NCBI GenBank assembly: GCA_947501805.1
Contig: CANMXJ010000003.1
Coordinates: 1 to 64,000, forward strand
Direction of reading: 5' to 3'
Source of the DNA: an uncultured Sulfitobacter sp.
Lineage (GTDB): Bacteria; Pseudomonadota; Alphaproteobacteria; Rhodobacterales; Rhodobacteraceae
Length of the DNA stretch: 64,000 nt
The position numbers were made by a program, and so were the translations under genes. This document shows, in pieces, positions 28,164-37,716 of this stretch (positions are counted from its first letter, which is position 1; the number at the start of each line of letters is the position of its first letter). The notes below the pieces were generated by a model. The model had not been told where the DNA came from and did not search any database. It saw nothing but the letters and a program-made list of their open reading frames with translations.

Positions 28164-28960
28164 TCAAGGCCCATTCTCACCATCATAGACTCTATTTTTG
28201 GCACATCCTCGGGATTGTTTAGCTCCCAGAACTCGCGCCCCTTTGCTTCGACTTCGACACACAAGACCGCGCGTCCGTTTTCCATGAAGCGAAGCTGCTC
28301 CAATCCCTCAAGCTGTTCCAGTGGTCCTGTAGACCATGACGGATATGCAGCAAGCGCCTTGGGACGGTATGCATACACCCCAACGTGGTGAAACACCGGC
28401 GTCATTTCAGTCTCTGAATAGGTACTTGATGTAAACGGTATGACCTCTTTCGAAAAGTAGAGCGCGCGGTGATCCGCGGCAAATACTGCTGTTGTGCCGC
28501 CAACCCGACCCTCTTTGCGATCCGCCAGAAGGCCATTCAGTGCTGCCCCTTCGCAACGCAATACCGGCGTGGCAATCTCGGCATCAGGTGCGGATATCAG
28601 ACCCTGAACAAGGCTTTCTACGAACCAATGTGGCGTAAGCGGTGCGTCGCCTTGCAGGTTCACGACAAGATCATAATTACCGCCCAGCACGGAATGCGCT
28701 TCGGCGCAGCGTTCAGTGCCGTTCGCGCAATCAGTTGATGTCATCACACCCTCCGCGCCAAATGCCTCTACTGCAGTTTTGATCCGGTCATCATCCGTCG
28801 CCACGACAACACGATCGACACCGTTCACGTCGCATGCCGCACGCCAGGATCGCTCGATCAGACTCCGCGAAACACCGCTTGCTCCTGTGAGTTCCGCCAG
28901 TGGTTTGCCCGGATAGCGGGTTGAGGCGTAGCGGGCGGGAATGACAATAAGAACGGACAT
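28160..28960 (-). CDS. kdsB: 3-deoxy-manno-octulosonate cytidylyltransferase (CMP-Kdo synthetase)
   Basis: A 266-residue nucleotidyltransferase. The N terminus VIPARYASTRYPGKPLAELTG has the CTP-binding R-x-x-S-x-R pattern, and NLQGDAPLTP (near residue 97) is the LQGD/E-type Kdo/metal segment. It activates Kdo, which could go to lipid A core or to a Kdo-anchored capsule. The start overlaps the cysQ stop (TGATG), and its stop overlaps the GT2 start, so the three are tightly coupled. Confidence 0.93.
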   Translation of the reverse strand: MSVLIVIPARYASTRYPGKPLAELTGASGVSRSLIERSWRAACDVNGVDRVVVATDDDRIKTAVEAFGAEGVMTSTDCANGTERCAEAHSVLGGNYDLVVNLQGDAPLTPHWFVESLVQGLISAPDAEIATPVLRCEGAALNGLLADRKEGRVGGTTAVFAADHRALYFSKEVIPFTSSTYSETEMTPVFHHVGVYAYRPKALAAYPSWSTGPLEQLEGLEQLRFMENGRAVLCVEVEAKGREFWELNNPEDVPKIESMMVRMGLE

Positions 28961-29760
28961 CAGGCAGACTTCAACGTGACAGAAGGCGCATGCGCGATAA
29001 AGAAAGGATTGGCAAAATCAGCCTTGCCGTAGGTCAGGGGCGTGTGATCATCAAAGCGCACAACATCGCCACCTGCGCCCAGCAGAACGGCATGACCAGC
29101 GGCGGTATCCCACTCCATCGTGCGCCCAAGACGCGGGTAGATGTCAGCTTCGCCTGTCGCAACCAGACAGAACTTCAGGGATGATCCCGCGCTTTTCATA
29201 TCATCGACAGCATATTTATTGATGTAGTCATCTGTGGCCTGATCGCGGTGGGACTTTGATGCGACAACCAAAAGCGCAGAATTATCTGCATCAGAGACTG
29301 ATATCGGGGACAGCGTACCGACAGTATCTTTGTCTAAACTGCCTGCTTCCTCGAACGATTGTCCACGTGCATCGGTAAAGAACATCCGTGACTTTGCTGG
29401 TGCATAGACAACGCCGCGTGTCGGCTTGCCGCCCTCAACCAACGCAATGTTTACTGTGAAATCGCCACGACGGTGAATGAACTCTTTGGTCCCGTCTAGC
29501 GGGTCAACGATCAGGAACGTATCGCCTTGCGCGGAGTGCGTGTCGGCCTGCTCTTCTGTCACCAACATCACATCGGGAAATGCTGCGCGCAAACCCGCAC
29601 TGATGATCGCATCCGCGGCCTCGTCTGCAGCCGTTACAGGACTGTCGTCAGACTTCGATTTGACGTTGAAATCGTCCTGCCCGTAGATTTCCATGATCTT
29701 GTCGCCAGCCTCCAATGATAGCTTGCGCATCACAGTCACGAGTTTTTCATAGTCCATCAC
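28960..29760 (-). CDS. cysQ: 3'(2'),5'-bisphosphate nucleotidase CysQ
   Basis: A protein of 265-266 residues in the inositol-monophosphatase fold, with the metal-binding DPLDGTKEFIHRRGDFTVN (near residue 87) and the second site EWDTAAGHAVLLGAGG (near 215). CysQ hydrolyses PAP, the by-product of PAPS-dependent sulfotransferases and of sulfate assimilation. Start is either the GTG at 29760, seven bases after AAGGA, or the adjacent ATG at 29757. As first gene of an operon that ends with a double sulfotransferase, its role is probably PAP removal during glycan sulfation. Confidence 0.9.
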   Translation of the reverse strand: MMDYEKLVTVMRKLSLEAGDKIMEIYGQDDFNVKSKSDDSPVTAADEAADAIISAGLRAAFPDVMLVTEEQADTHSAQGDTFLIVDPLDGTKEFIHRRGDFTVNIALVEGGKPTRGVVYAPAKSRMFFTDARGQSFEEAGSLDKDTVGTLSPISVSDADNSALLVVASKSHRDQATDDYINKYAVDDMKSAGSSLKFCLVATGEADIYPRLGRTMEWDTAAGHAVLLGAGGDVVRFDDHTPLTYGKADFANPFFIAHAPSVTLKSA

Positions 29761-29873
29761 GCAAAGTTCCTTCGGCTTTCATTGATCGATCGGTTCCGCT
29801 TCCTTATGCTATCGCGATAACGGAACAGCAAGAATTCCGTGCGAAAGTCGGGTTTGTCAAAGGACAGCAGCAC

Positions 29874-30698
29874 ATGTTTCAATCCACGCGAAAACCACGG
29901 GGCGGTTTTGCTTCGGCGCTGTCGATTGCAGAGCTGGTGTACCATTCGGTTGTGCGCAGTGTGCGCAAACAGCACAATAATGCGCTGGTGGCTTTGGCGA
30001 TGAACATCATGCAGACGGTGCTGTTCCTGGCTGCGTTCTATTTGATGTTCTCCATCCTTGGGATGCGCGGTGCGGCCGTGCGCGGGGATTTTGTGATTTA
30101 CCTGATGACCGGAATTTTCCTTTATCTGACACATATCAAGGCGCTTGGTGCCGTCATGGGGTCAGAAGGGCCAGCGAGTCCGATGATGCAACACGCGCCG
30201 ATGAACACGATCATCTCGATCCTGTCGTCAGCCGTGGGCGCGCTTTATATTCAGGTCTTGTCGCTAATTATTGTTCTCTTTACTTATCACGTTGCCTGGA
30301 CTCCCGTGCACATCGAACAGCCGGTCGAGGCATTTGGCATGGTGTTGCTGGCATGGTTCACAGGATGTGCACTTGGCTTGCTACTCCTCGCTTTGAAACC
30401 CTGGTTCCCCTCCATCGTGTCCCTTTTGGCGATGGTCTATCAACGGGCCAATATGATTGCATCGGGCAAGATGTTCGTCGCCAATACACTGCCAAGTTAC
30501 ATGCTTGCGATGTTTGACTGGAACCCGCTATTTCACACCATTGATCAGGCGCGCGGCTATGCCTTTATCAACTACAACCCACGGTATTCGACGTGGGAAT
30601 ATGCCTTCTGGGTTGGTGTTGTGTTTGTCATGATCGGCTTGATGGGCGAATTTTACACCCGCAAGCACGCCTCCCTTAGCTGGAATGCGCGGCGTTGA
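29874..30698 (+). CDS. KpsM-like capsular polysaccharide ABC exporter permease
   Basis: A 274-residue ABC-2 type permease with about six membrane helices, in the layout of polysaccharide/polyol phosphate exporters (N-terminal cytoplasmic stretch, then IMQTVLFLAAFYLMFSIL, VIYLMTGIFLYL and others). The ATG at 29874 has AAGGA ten bases upstream. It is divergent from the cysQ operon and could export the glycan made there. No ATPase (KpsT), KpsE or KpsD is in the window, so the rest of the exporter must be elsewhere. Confidence 0.8.
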   Translation: MFQSTRKPRGGFASALSIAELVYHSVVRSVRKQHNNALVALAMNIMQTVLFLAAFYLMFSILGMRGAAVRGDFVIYLMTGIFLYLTHIKALGAVMGSEGPASPMMQHAPMNTIISILSSAVGALYIQVLSLIIVLFTYHVAWTPVHIEQPVEAFGMVLLAWFTGCALGLLLLALKPWFPSIVSLLAMVYQRANMIASGKMFVANTLPSYMLAMFDWNPLFHTIDQARGYAFINYNPRYSTWEYAFWVGVVFVMIGLMGEFYTRKHASLSWNARR

Positions 30699-31312
30699 AG
30701 CTGCTGGCGGCACTCCTCTTCGGATTTTTCACGACGTCTGCCTTGGCAGATCAGAGTAAGTTCCCAGCGCTCTATGATGTCACGGACGTTGCAACAGATG
30801 ATGTTCTGAACGTCCGACAATCGCCCGGCGCATCCTATCCCGTCATTGGTGTACTAAACCCGAATGCCACAGATATCGAAGTGGTACGCCTCAACGATAC
30901 CGCGACTTGGGCGCTCGTGAATGTTGCAGAGCAAAGCGGTTGGGTATCGTTGTCTTTCATGCGTCGTCAGGCAAAACAATCCGATACAAAAACTCCCGCC
31001 ATCACAAGTTGTTTTGGCACAGAACCGTTTTGGTCGCTGTCCTTTGATGATCAACCGAAATGGTCCGTTCCGGGCCAAAGTGATCCGGTCGCGATTACTG
31101 AATGGCAACCGTCGCGCAATCTAAGAGACAGGTACGCCATCACCGGAAAAATGACGAACAGCCAAGGCGTCGGTTTCAAAGCCGTTGTGCGACGGAAGCA
31201 ATGCAGTGACGGTATGTCTGACAGAGCGTACGCCTTGGACGCGGATTTGATCTGGCAAGGACCAAATAGCAGCATCATGCTCTATTCAGGATGTTGCACG
31301 ATCGCCCCGTGA
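30695..31312 (+). CDS. Secreted SH3-domain protein
   Basis: A 205-residue protein with a signal peptide (KLLAALLFGFFTTSALA) followed by a bacterial SH3 domain (VLNVRQSPGASYPVIGVL, WALVNVAEQSGWVSLSFM) and a C-terminal COG3650-like domain (CFGTEPFWSLSF). Such proteins are periplasmic; the ligand is unknown. It starts at TTG, overlapping the permease stop by 4 bp. Its TGA is immediately followed, with no spacer, by the stop of the opposing alkB. Confidence 0.75.
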   Translation: MKLLAALLFGFFTTSALADQSKFPALYDVTDVATDDVLNVRQSPGASYPVIGVLNPNATDIEVVRLNDTATWALVNVAEQSGWVSLSFMRRQAKQSDTKTPAITSCFGTEPFWSLSFDDQPKWSVPGQSDPVAITEWQPSRNLRDRYAITGKMTNSQGVGFKAVVRRKQCSDGMSDRAYALDADLIWQGPNSSIMLYSGCCTIAP

Positions 31313-31915
31313 CTACTCCACCACCCGCAGCGTTAAATTAATCCGACCACCTTTGGGTAGCAGCGTTGATGTGCTTGCCTTGATCCGGTCAACACCGTGA
31401 TAGGTCAGACGCGCATCACCACCCATGACCACAACATCTCCTGACTGCAGCCAGATCGATTCCGTCTTGCCACCGCGTGTGGTGTTCCCGATCCGGAACA
31501 AGGCTTCGTCTCCCAGAGATACGGACACAACCGGCCACTGAAAATCAACCTCGTCCTTGTCCTGATGCAGCCCCATCCGCGCATCGGGTGCATAGTAGTT
31601 GACCAAACAACACTCCGGCTGGCGCGAAATATCTGTAATCTGATTCCAGATTGAAAGGACCGGCTCCGGAATCGCGGGCCAAGGCTGACCGTTTGGATGT
31701 TCGGATACGTATCGATACCCGGACTTGTCCGAAAACCAGCCATACCGCCCCGCCGCTGACATGCGCACCGACATCGGCTTTCCATAAGGCGTATCAGGTT
31801 GGAAAAGCGGGGCGACCTTCACCACCTCACGCACGGCATCCACGACTTTCTTCTGCGTATCGAGATCAAGGAATCCCTTGTGAATTTCAAAGCCACGCAA
31901 CGTCAAAACAGCCAT
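31313..31915 (-). CDS. alkB: Alpha-ketoglutarate-dependent DNA repair dioxygenase AlkB
   Basis: A 200-residue Fe(II)/2-oxoglutarate dioxygenase that reverses N-alkylation of DNA or RNA bases. Iron ligands are in MGLHQDKDE (His and Asp) and LTYHGVDRI (His); the 2-oxoglutarate arginine is in GRINLTLR. CLVNYYAPDARMG is a typical AlkB segment. Convergent with, and directly abutting, the SH3 protein gene; divergent from dnaK. Confidence 0.93.
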   Translation of the reverse strand: MAVLTLRGFEIHKGFLDLDTQKKVVDAVREVVKVAPLFQPDTPYGKPMSVRMSAAGRYGWFSDKSGYRYVSEHPNGQPWPAIPEPVLSIWNQITDISRQPECCLVNYYAPDARMGLHQDKDEVDFQWPVVSVSLGDEALFRIGNTTRGGKTESIWLQSGDVVVMGGDARLTYHGVDRIKASTSTLLPKGGRINLTLRVVE

Positions 31916-31984
31916 AAATCCACCTTTCTGAAGGATATCCTGAAAAATCCATGCAAATTCCCTGATTCAACCCCGTCGCAGCCA

Positions 31985-32013
31985 TTGCGAGCGCGATACC
32001 TGCCCCCTATATA
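31985..32013 (+). promoter_or_regulatory. Candidate dnaK promoter
   Basis: TTGCGA (31985-31990) and TATATA (32008-32013) are separated by 17 bp; the -10 sits in CCCCCTATATA, resembling the CCnTATAT form of alphaproteobacterial heat-shock (RpoH) promoters as well as a vegetative one. It would give a leader of about 105 nt before dnaK. Heat-shock control is inferred from this and from the gene's identity. Confidence 0.6.
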
Positions 32014-32126
32014 CCCACCGAACCGCTGAGAGCACACGGCTTTCAGTGACATCAGATCGGGGCATGGGTGCCATAACGGGCCTGCGTCTCGTGTCATCGC
32101 CTTAAATAGAAAAAGGGATCGAAAAT

Positions 32127-34049
32127 ATGGCCAAAGTAATTGGTATTGACCTCGGAACAACAAACAGCTGTATCGCCATTATGGACGGCAGCCAGCCCCG
32201 CGTAATCGAAAACGCTGAGGGCGCACGTACAACCCCGTCTATCGTTGCCTTTACGGACGACGAGCGTTTGGTGGGCCAGCCCGCAAAGCGTCAGGCTGTC
32301 ACAAACCCCGATAACACGATCTTTGGTGTGAAGCGTCTGGTTGGTCGTCGCAATGACGATCCCGATCTGGCCAAGGATAAGAAAAACCTGCCGTTCAATG
32401 TGATTGACGGCGGCAATGGTGATGCATGGGTTGAGGCGCGCGGCGAAAAGTACTCTCCGTCCCAAATCTCAGCATTCATTCTGGGTAAGATGAAAGAAAC
32501 CGCCGAGAGCTATCTTGGTGAAGAAGTCACGCAAGCGGTTATCACCGTGCCTGCGTACTTTAACGACGCCCAGCGTCAGGCCACCAAAGACGCGGGCAAG
32601 ATTGCCGGCCTCGAAGTGCTTCGTATTATCAACGAGCCGACAGCCGCGGCACTTGCTTACGGCCTCGACAAAGAGAACACACACACCATCGCGGTTTATG
32701 ACCTTGGCGGCGGTACATTCGATGTGACCATTCTGGAAATTGACGACGGTTTGTTCGAAGTGAAATCCACCAACGGTGATACGTTCCTTGGCGGTGAAGA
32801 CTTTGACATGCGCATCGTGAACTACCTTGCGGACGAGTTCAAAAAGACCAATGGCGTTGACCTGACCAAAGACAAGATGGCGCTCCAGCGTCTGAAAGAA
32901 GCTGCCGAAAAGGCCAAGATCGAATTGTCTTCCGCCAACCAGACAGAGATTAACCAGCCGTTTATCTCGATGGGTTCTGACGGCTCGCCGCTGCACATGG
33001 TGATGAAGCTCACCCGTGCCAAGCTGGAAAGTCTTGTAGGTGACCTGATCAAGGCATCGTTGAAGCCTTGTGCTGCTGCTCTCAAGGACGCAGGTTTGTC
33101 CGCCTCCGACATCGACGAAGTCGTGTTGGTGGGTGGTATGACCCGCATGCCAAAAGTGGTCGAAGAAGTGACCAAGTTCTTTGGCAAAGAGCCACACAAG
33201 GGTGTGAACCCTGACGAAGTGGTTGCCCTTGGTGCCGCAATTCAGGCCGGTGTTCTGCAAGGTGACGTCAAAGACGTTGTTCTGTTGGACGTTACGCCGC
33301 TGTCACTGGGTATCGAGACCCTTGGTGGTGTATTCACCCGCTTGATCGACCGCAACACCACGATCCCGACGAAGAAGTCTCAGGTGTTTTCAACCGCAGA
33401 AGACAACCAGAACGCCGTGACGATCCGTGTGTTCCAAGGTGAACGCGAGATGGCAGCCGATAACAAGATTCTCGGTGCCTTCAACCTTGAAAACATCCCG
33501 CCTGCTCCACGCGGCATGCCCCAGATCGAAGTGACCTTTGACATTGACGCCAACGGCATCGTGTCGGTGGGCGCAATGGACAAGGGCACCGGCAAGGAGC
33601 AGAAGATCACGATCCAGGCTTCCGGTGGTTTGTCGGATGCGGACATCGACCAGATGGTCAAGGATGCCGAAGAGAACGCAGAAGCGGATAAGGAACGCCG
33701 CGAGCTGATCGAGGCGAAAAACCAGGCGGAGAGCCTCATCCACTCGACAGAGAAGTCCGTGGAAGAGCATGCAGACAAGGTTGATCCAACAACCGTCGAA
33801 GCGATTGAACTGGCGATTGCCGCGCTGAAAGACGATCTGGAAACAGAAGACGCTGGCAAGATCAAATCCGGCATCCAGAATGTGACCGAAGCAGCGATGA
33901 AGCTGGGCGAGGCCATCTACAAAGCCGCGAACGACGCAAGCGAAGACGACATGGCAGCTGCTGCAGACGAGCAGGGCGGCCCGGTTGACGACGACATCGT
34001 TGACGCCGACTTCGAAGATCTCGGTGACGACGACAAGCGCGCATCCTAA
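32127..34049 (+). CDS. dnaK: Molecular chaperone DnaK (Hsp70)
   Basis: A full-length 640-residue Hsp70. The ATPase domain opens with [24 protein letters not shown] and [10 protein letters not shown] are the phosphate and adenosine motifs. The linker [15 protein letters not shown] leads to the substrate-binding domain (about residues 395-510), a helical lid and an acidic disordered tail rich in Asp and Glu. It works with DnaJ, encoded 81 bp downstream; GrpE is not in the window. Confidence 0.99.
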   Translation: MAKVIGIDLGTTNSCIAIMDGSQPRVIENAEGARTTPSIVAFTDDERLVGQPAKRQAVTNPDNTIFGVKRLVGRRNDDPDLAKDKKNLPFNVIDGGNGDAWVEARGEKYSPSQISAFILGKMKETAESYLGEEVTQAVITVPAYFNDAQRQATKDAGKIAGLEVLRIINEPTAAALAYGLDKENTHTIAVYDLGGGTFDVTILEIDDGLFEVKSTNGDTFLGGEDFDMRIVNYLADEFKKTNGVDLTKDKMALQRLKEAAEKAKIELSSANQTEINQPFISMGSDGSPLHMVMKLTRAKLESLVGDLIKASLKPCAAALKDAGLSASDIDEVVLVGGMTRMPKVVEEVTKFFGKEPHKGVNPDEVVALGAAIQAGVLQGDVKDVVLLDVTPLSLGIETLGGVFTRLIDRNTTIPTKKSQVFSTAEDNQNAVTIRVFQGEREMAADNKILGAFNLENIPPAPRGMPQIEVTFDIDANGIVSVGAMDKGTGKEQKITIQASGGLSDADIDQMVKDAEENAEADKERRELIEAKNQAESLIHSTEKSVEEHADKVDPTTVEAIELAIAALKDDLETEDAGKIKSGIQNVTEAAMKLGEAIYKAANDASEDDMAAAADEQGGPVDDDIVDADFEDLGDDDKRAS

Positions 34050-34073
34050 GTCTGCGCCTGGGAACCAATGATT

Positions 34074-34102
34074 GGGCCGGTCCGATTTCGACGGGCCGGC
34101 CC
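34074..34102 (+). terminator. Stem-loop between dnaK and dnaJ
   Basis: GGGCCGG (34074-34080) pairs with CCGGCCC (34096-34102) around a 15-base loop, 24 bp after the dnaK stop. Only TTC follows, so it is better seen as a partial terminator or 3'-end protector that lowers dnaJ relative to dnaK. Confidence 0.5.
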
Positions 34103-34130
34103 TTCACGTTCCAGCAAAAGGATATGATCC

Positions 34131-35288
34131 ATGGCAAAACGTGACTATTACGAAGTCCTTGGCGTAGCCAAAGGCGCATCAGAGGCAGAGATCAAGAAGG
34201 GCTATCGCACCAAGGCGAAAGAATTGCACCCGGACCGCAACGCCGACAACCCCAAAGCCGAAGCCCAGTTCAAAGAGGCCAATGAGGCCTACGAGATACT
34301 GAAGAACGCCGACAAAAAGGCAGCCTATGACCGGTACGGTCACGCTGCATTTGAAGGTGGGATGGGCGGCGGTGGTGGACGTCCCGGCGGTGGTATGGGC
34401 GGCGGACAGGGTGATTTCTCATCCGCCTTTTCGGACGTCTTTGATGATCTGTTCGGCGATTTCATGGGCCAGCGAGGCGGTCAAGGCGGCGGACGCCGTG
34501 CTGCACGCGGTGCTGACCTGCGCTACAATCTCAAGATCACGCTCGAAGATGCCTTTTCAGGCATGCAAAAATCCATCAACGTCCCGACATCCGTGCAATG
34601 CGAGAGTTGCTCTGGTTCCGGTGCCGAAGGTGGCGCGGAGCCAACAACCTGTCCGACCTGTTCCGGTATGGGCAAAGTACGCGCGCAGCAAGGCTTCTTT
34701 ACGGTTGAACGCACCTGCCCAACCTGTTCCGGTATGGGCCAGATCGTCAAGAACCCGTGCAAAACCTGTCGTGGAGCAGGCCGTACAGAAAAAGAACGCG
34801 CACTTAGCGTGAATATTCCTGCTGGCGTCGAAACCGGAACACGCATTCGCCTATCTGGTGAGGGCGAGGCAGGGATGCGCGGCGGTCCGTCCGGCGATCT
34901 GTATATCTTTATCGAAGTCACAGATCACGAGCTGTTTGACCGCGAAGGACCGAACCTGTTCTGCCGCGTGCCCGTGTCGATGAGCACAGCGGCCCTCGGT
35001 GGAAACATCGAGGTTCCCACAATTGACGGTGGCCGTGGCCGCGTGCAGATCCCCTCCGGCAGCCAATCCGGCCGCCAGATGCGTCTGCGTGGCAAAGGTA
35101 TGCCGCCACTGCGGGGCGGCGGCGTTGGTGATATGATCATTGAACTGGCCGTAGAAACTCCCGTGAACCTGACCACGCGCCAGAAGGAGCTGCTTAAGGA
35201 ATTCGAAGACCTCTCGTCCGAAAACAACCCCGAAAGCAGTAGCTTCTTCTCCAGCGTTAAGTCCTTCTGGGATTCGATGAAAGGCTAA
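34131..35288 (+). CDS. dnaJ: Co-chaperone DnaJ (Hsp40)
   Basis: A 385-residue type I DnaJ. The J domain (residues 1-70) carries HPD in ELHPDRNAD; a Gly-rich region follows (residues about 80-120). The zinc domain has four repeats: [16 protein letters not shown] (twice) and CKTCRGAG. The two C-terminal peptide-binding domains are complete. It delivers substrates to DnaK and stimulates its ATPase. Confidence 0.98.
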   Translation: MAKRDYYEVLGVAKGASEAEIKKGYRTKAKELHPDRNADNPKAEAQFKEANEAYEILKNADKKAAYDRYGHAAFEGGMGGGGGRPGGGMGGGQGDFSSAFSDVFDDLFGDFMGQRGGQGGGRRAARGADLRYNLKITLEDAFSGMQKSINVPTSVQCESCSGSGAEGGAEPTTCPTCSGMGKVRAQQGFFTVERTCPTCSGMGQIVKNPCKTCRGAGRTEKERALSVNIPAGVETGTRIRLSGEGEAGMRGGPSGDLYIFIEVTDHELFDREGPNLFCRVPVSMSTAALGGNIEVPTIDGGRGRVQIPSGSQSGRQMRLRGKGMPPLRGGGVGDMIIELAVETPVNLTTRQKELLKEFEDLSSENNPESSSFFSSVKSFWDSMKG

Positions 35289-35300
35289 GCGCCGAAAACT

Positions 35301-35328
35301 GGACGCCTGCTTCTATGGGCGGGCGTCC
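35301..35328 (+). terminator. Stem-loop after dnaJ
   Basis: GGACGCCTGC pairs with GCGGGCGTCC (10 bp with one G.T pair, 8-base loop), 13 bp after the dnaJ stop. No T tract follows; a Rho-dependent or processing role is possible. Confidence 0.55.
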
Positions 35329-35364
35329 ACACCGCTTGCAAGCAAACTTAACCGAATCCTAACC

Positions 35365-36135
35365 ATGTCTGCGCAATCTGCGGATATGACCCATTTTGCT
35401 GAACAAGCCTTACCCTTCTTGTTGGACTCATTGGACAACATCCGTCCGATCGCCGTCACGCAACCGTCCTATATTAAGGATCACCGCCAGCGGCTTCGTG
35501 CCCGTTTCATGACGGGTGGGTCAACTGCCATGCCGGACTACGAACTTCTTGAGCTCATTCTGTTCCGCGCTGTTCCACGCCGCGATATGAAGCCATTGGC
35601 ACACGCACTCATGGAACGCTTTGGCGACTTTAATCGCGTGATTTCCGCACCAGAAGCACGTCTTCGCGACGTTGATGGTGTAGGCGACGCGATTATCATA
35701 GAACTGAAAATCATCGAAGCGACAGCGCAGCGCATGGCGCGGGCCAAGATCATGCAACAGCATGTCGTCTCAAGCTGGGACGCGCTGTTGGACTACTGCC
35801 ACACCACAATGGCCCACCGCGAGACCGAACAGTTTCGCGTGCTGTTCCTCGACCGCAAGAACGTGCTGATCGCAGACGAAGCGCAGGGACATGGCACTGT
35901 CGACCACGTGCCTGTCTATCCACGGGAAATCGCAAAACGTGCGCTTGAATTAAACGCATCCGCGTTAATCCTTGTACACAATCATCCATCAGGCGATCCA
36001 ACTCCTTCCCAGTCAGACATAGATATGACAGCGCAGGTTGCCAAAGCATGTGATGCATTGGGGCTTTCACTACATGACCATTTGATTATCGGAAAATCGA
36101 GGGAACTCAGCTTTCGGTCCGAAGGGTATTTGTAA
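35365..36135 (+). CDS. radC: RadC-family JAMM-domain protein
   Basis: A 256-residue protein with an N-terminal helix-hairpin-helix-like region (LLELILFRAVPRRDMKPLA, RLRDVDGVGDAI) and a C-terminal MPN/JAMM metalloprotease-like domain whose zinc motif HNHPSGDPTPSQSD is intact (near residue 205). Despite the name, a direct DNA repair role for RadC is doubtful; the exact function is unknown. No strong ribosome site precedes the ATG at 35365, so a start at 35386 remains possible. Convergent with the OmpA-fusion gene. Confidence 0.92.
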   Translation: MSAQSADMTHFAEQALPFLLDSLDNIRPIAVTQPSYIKDHRQRLRARFMTGGSTAMPDYELLELILFRAVPRRDMKPLAHALMERFGDFNRVISAPEARLRDVDGVGDAIIIELKIIEATAQRMARAKIMQQHVVSSWDALLDYCHTTMAHRETEQFRVLFLDRKNVLIADEAQGHGTVDHVPVYPREIAKRALELNASALILVHNHPSGDPTPSQSDIDMTAQVAKACDALGLSLHDHLIIGKSRELSFRSEGYL

Positions 36136-36140
36136 CCCTT
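36122..36140. terminator. Short hairpin spanning the radC and OmpA-fusion stop codons
   Basis: AAGGGT-N7-ACCCTT, 6-bp stem, contains the radC stop in its loop and 3' arm and touches the stop of the convergent gene (36139-36141). A weak bidirectional terminator at best. Confidence 0.35.
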
Positions 36141-37698
36141 ACCGCACCCAAACCTCGACGCGCCTGTTGGCCTGCCGTCCCCAAGAGGTATCGTCACAGG
36201 CCATCGGCATCGCCTCGCCAAAAGCATCGACACGCAAATCAACACGGTCGAGATTTGCTGTAACTGCCGCAGCGCTGATCGCACGCAGCACCGCCTCGGC
36301 GCGACGCAATGCGATATCACGGTTTCCCTTCGCCGCACCCTGTCCGTCACTGAATCCGACAAACGACAATTGGCGTGCATCATAACGACCTTGCTCAAGC
36401 GCACGCGCAAGTTGCTGTACGTTGGATCGCGATTGCGCATCTAACCGGATCGAACCTGTCTCGAACCGGAAAGTTGTCGTCAAACGTGCCATCGGGGATA
36501 GCGTGGAGATCATCCGCTGAAGCTCTTCCAAAGTGGTTTCCACACCAGCAACTGTTATCGCATTTGCAAAACGGTTGCCTTGCTGTTCGATCGCAATTTC
36601 TTCGGGCGCTTGATCCACAAAGCCGGAACGGCGGATCACATTTTGCGCCGCCGGCCCCCGCGTAAAGGCGAGGAATTCACGTGCCACACGCGGTAACCGA
36701 CGCGCCGGAAAATACAGAAACATTGGCGCTGTTAGCGGATAATCTTCGGTCTTGATGGTCCGGCGTGCAGCATCCAGTGAAAACCCGCAGGTTCCTCCCA
36801 GCGTCAAAACACGGGTATTGCGACGCTCTGCATAACTTGTCAGGCCAAGGGCCAGCGCATCCTGCCCAACGGCATCTGCGATCTGGTCCGGCAATGCATG
36901 GCGAATTGCACTTTCGGACAAAGTCAGCTTTTCAGGCGCAATAACTTGATCCTCAATTGCCTGCGCCAACCCACTGGCCGCATCGGGCAAATGCAGTTCG
37001 ATAGGTGCATCGGGTCCACCAAGTTCCTTCCAGTTGGTGACTTCACCTGAAAACACCTGCGCCAAAGTCAGAGGTGATATACTACGCACCGGGTTACCCG
37101 GCGCAACAACCGGGACCACCGCGTCCAGCGCCAATACCCGACTGCGATTGGCACCGGTCAAATCACCCATGCCAGCTTCGCGCGCCAGTTTACGTTCTTC
37201 CGGCCTTATCTCGCGTAGGGACATGACAATATCAGCCTCGTCCGCCAGCAGATCCGCAAACCCTTCGTTGGTATTGCTGGCCCGAAACCCGAAACGCGCA
37301 GCCAGTTTGCCTGTATCCTTCCGGGTCAGTGACAATACGAAACGCGTGGCGTCCTCATCTTCACGCGTTACCGTATATCCGTTGCGCTGCGCATATGCAT
37401 CTATCAGCGCCGGCATCAGGACAGCACCCATTGTCGCGGAACCGGATAGTTCGACCTCTGCCACGTAGTCCGTCAAATTGGGACACCCTGGCCCGATACA
37501 GGTCACGCCTGAGCCATCGACACTCAGCTCACCATAATCCGTCGATACACGGTAGAATTCGCCATCAAAGCCGAGCAAGGTACCATTCAATTCAACTTTG
37601 CCATCCCTCGACTTAAGGGTGACATCCTGTGCACCTGCACAAACGGCGGAAAACAGAAAAAGTGCGGCGAGGACCGCCGCACGTTTCAAGATAATCAT
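36139..37698 (-). CDS. Periplasmic phosphate-type binding domain fused to an OmpA peptidoglycan-binding domain
   Basis: A 519-residue secreted protein: a signal peptide (residues 1-23), then about residues 80-340 resemble a PstS-like substrate-binding domain (ELSGSATMGAVLMPALIDAY, PLTLAQVFSGEVTNWKELGG, YPLTAPMFLYFPARRLPRVA). Residues about 395-519 are an OmpA-C domain (TTTFRFETGSIRLDAQSRSN, LSFVGFSDGQG, ANRRVEVWVR) that anchors to peptidoglycan. It may capture phosphate or another anion at the cell wall, but no Pst transporter is nearby. Convergent with radC. Confidence 0.85.
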   Translation of the reverse strand: MIILKRAAVLAALFLFSAVCAGAQDVTLKSRDGKVELNGTLLGFDGEFYRVSTDYGELSVDGSGVTCIGPGCPNLTDYVAEVELSGSATMGAVLMPALIDAYAQRNGYTVTREDEDATRFVLSLTRKDTGKLAARFGFRASNTNEGFADLLADEADIVMSLREIRPEERKLAREAGMGDLTGANRSRVLALDAVVPVVAPGNPVRSISPLTLAQVFSGEVTNWKELGGPDAPIELHLPDAASGLAQAIEDQVIAPEKLTLSESAIRHALPDQIADAVGQDALALGLTSYAERRNTRVLTLGGTCGFSLDAARRTIKTEDYPLTAPMFLYFPARRLPRVAREFLAFTRGPAAQNVIRRSGFVDQAPEEIAIEQQGNRFANAITVAGVETTLEELQRMISTLSPMARLTTTFRFETGSIRLDAQSRSNVQQLARALEQGRYDARQLSFVGFSDGQGAAKGNRDIALRRAEAVLRAISAAAVTANLDRVDLRVDAFGEAMPMACDDTSWGRQANRRVEVWVR

Positions 37699-37716
37699 AA
37701 GACCTCGGGCGCTGGG

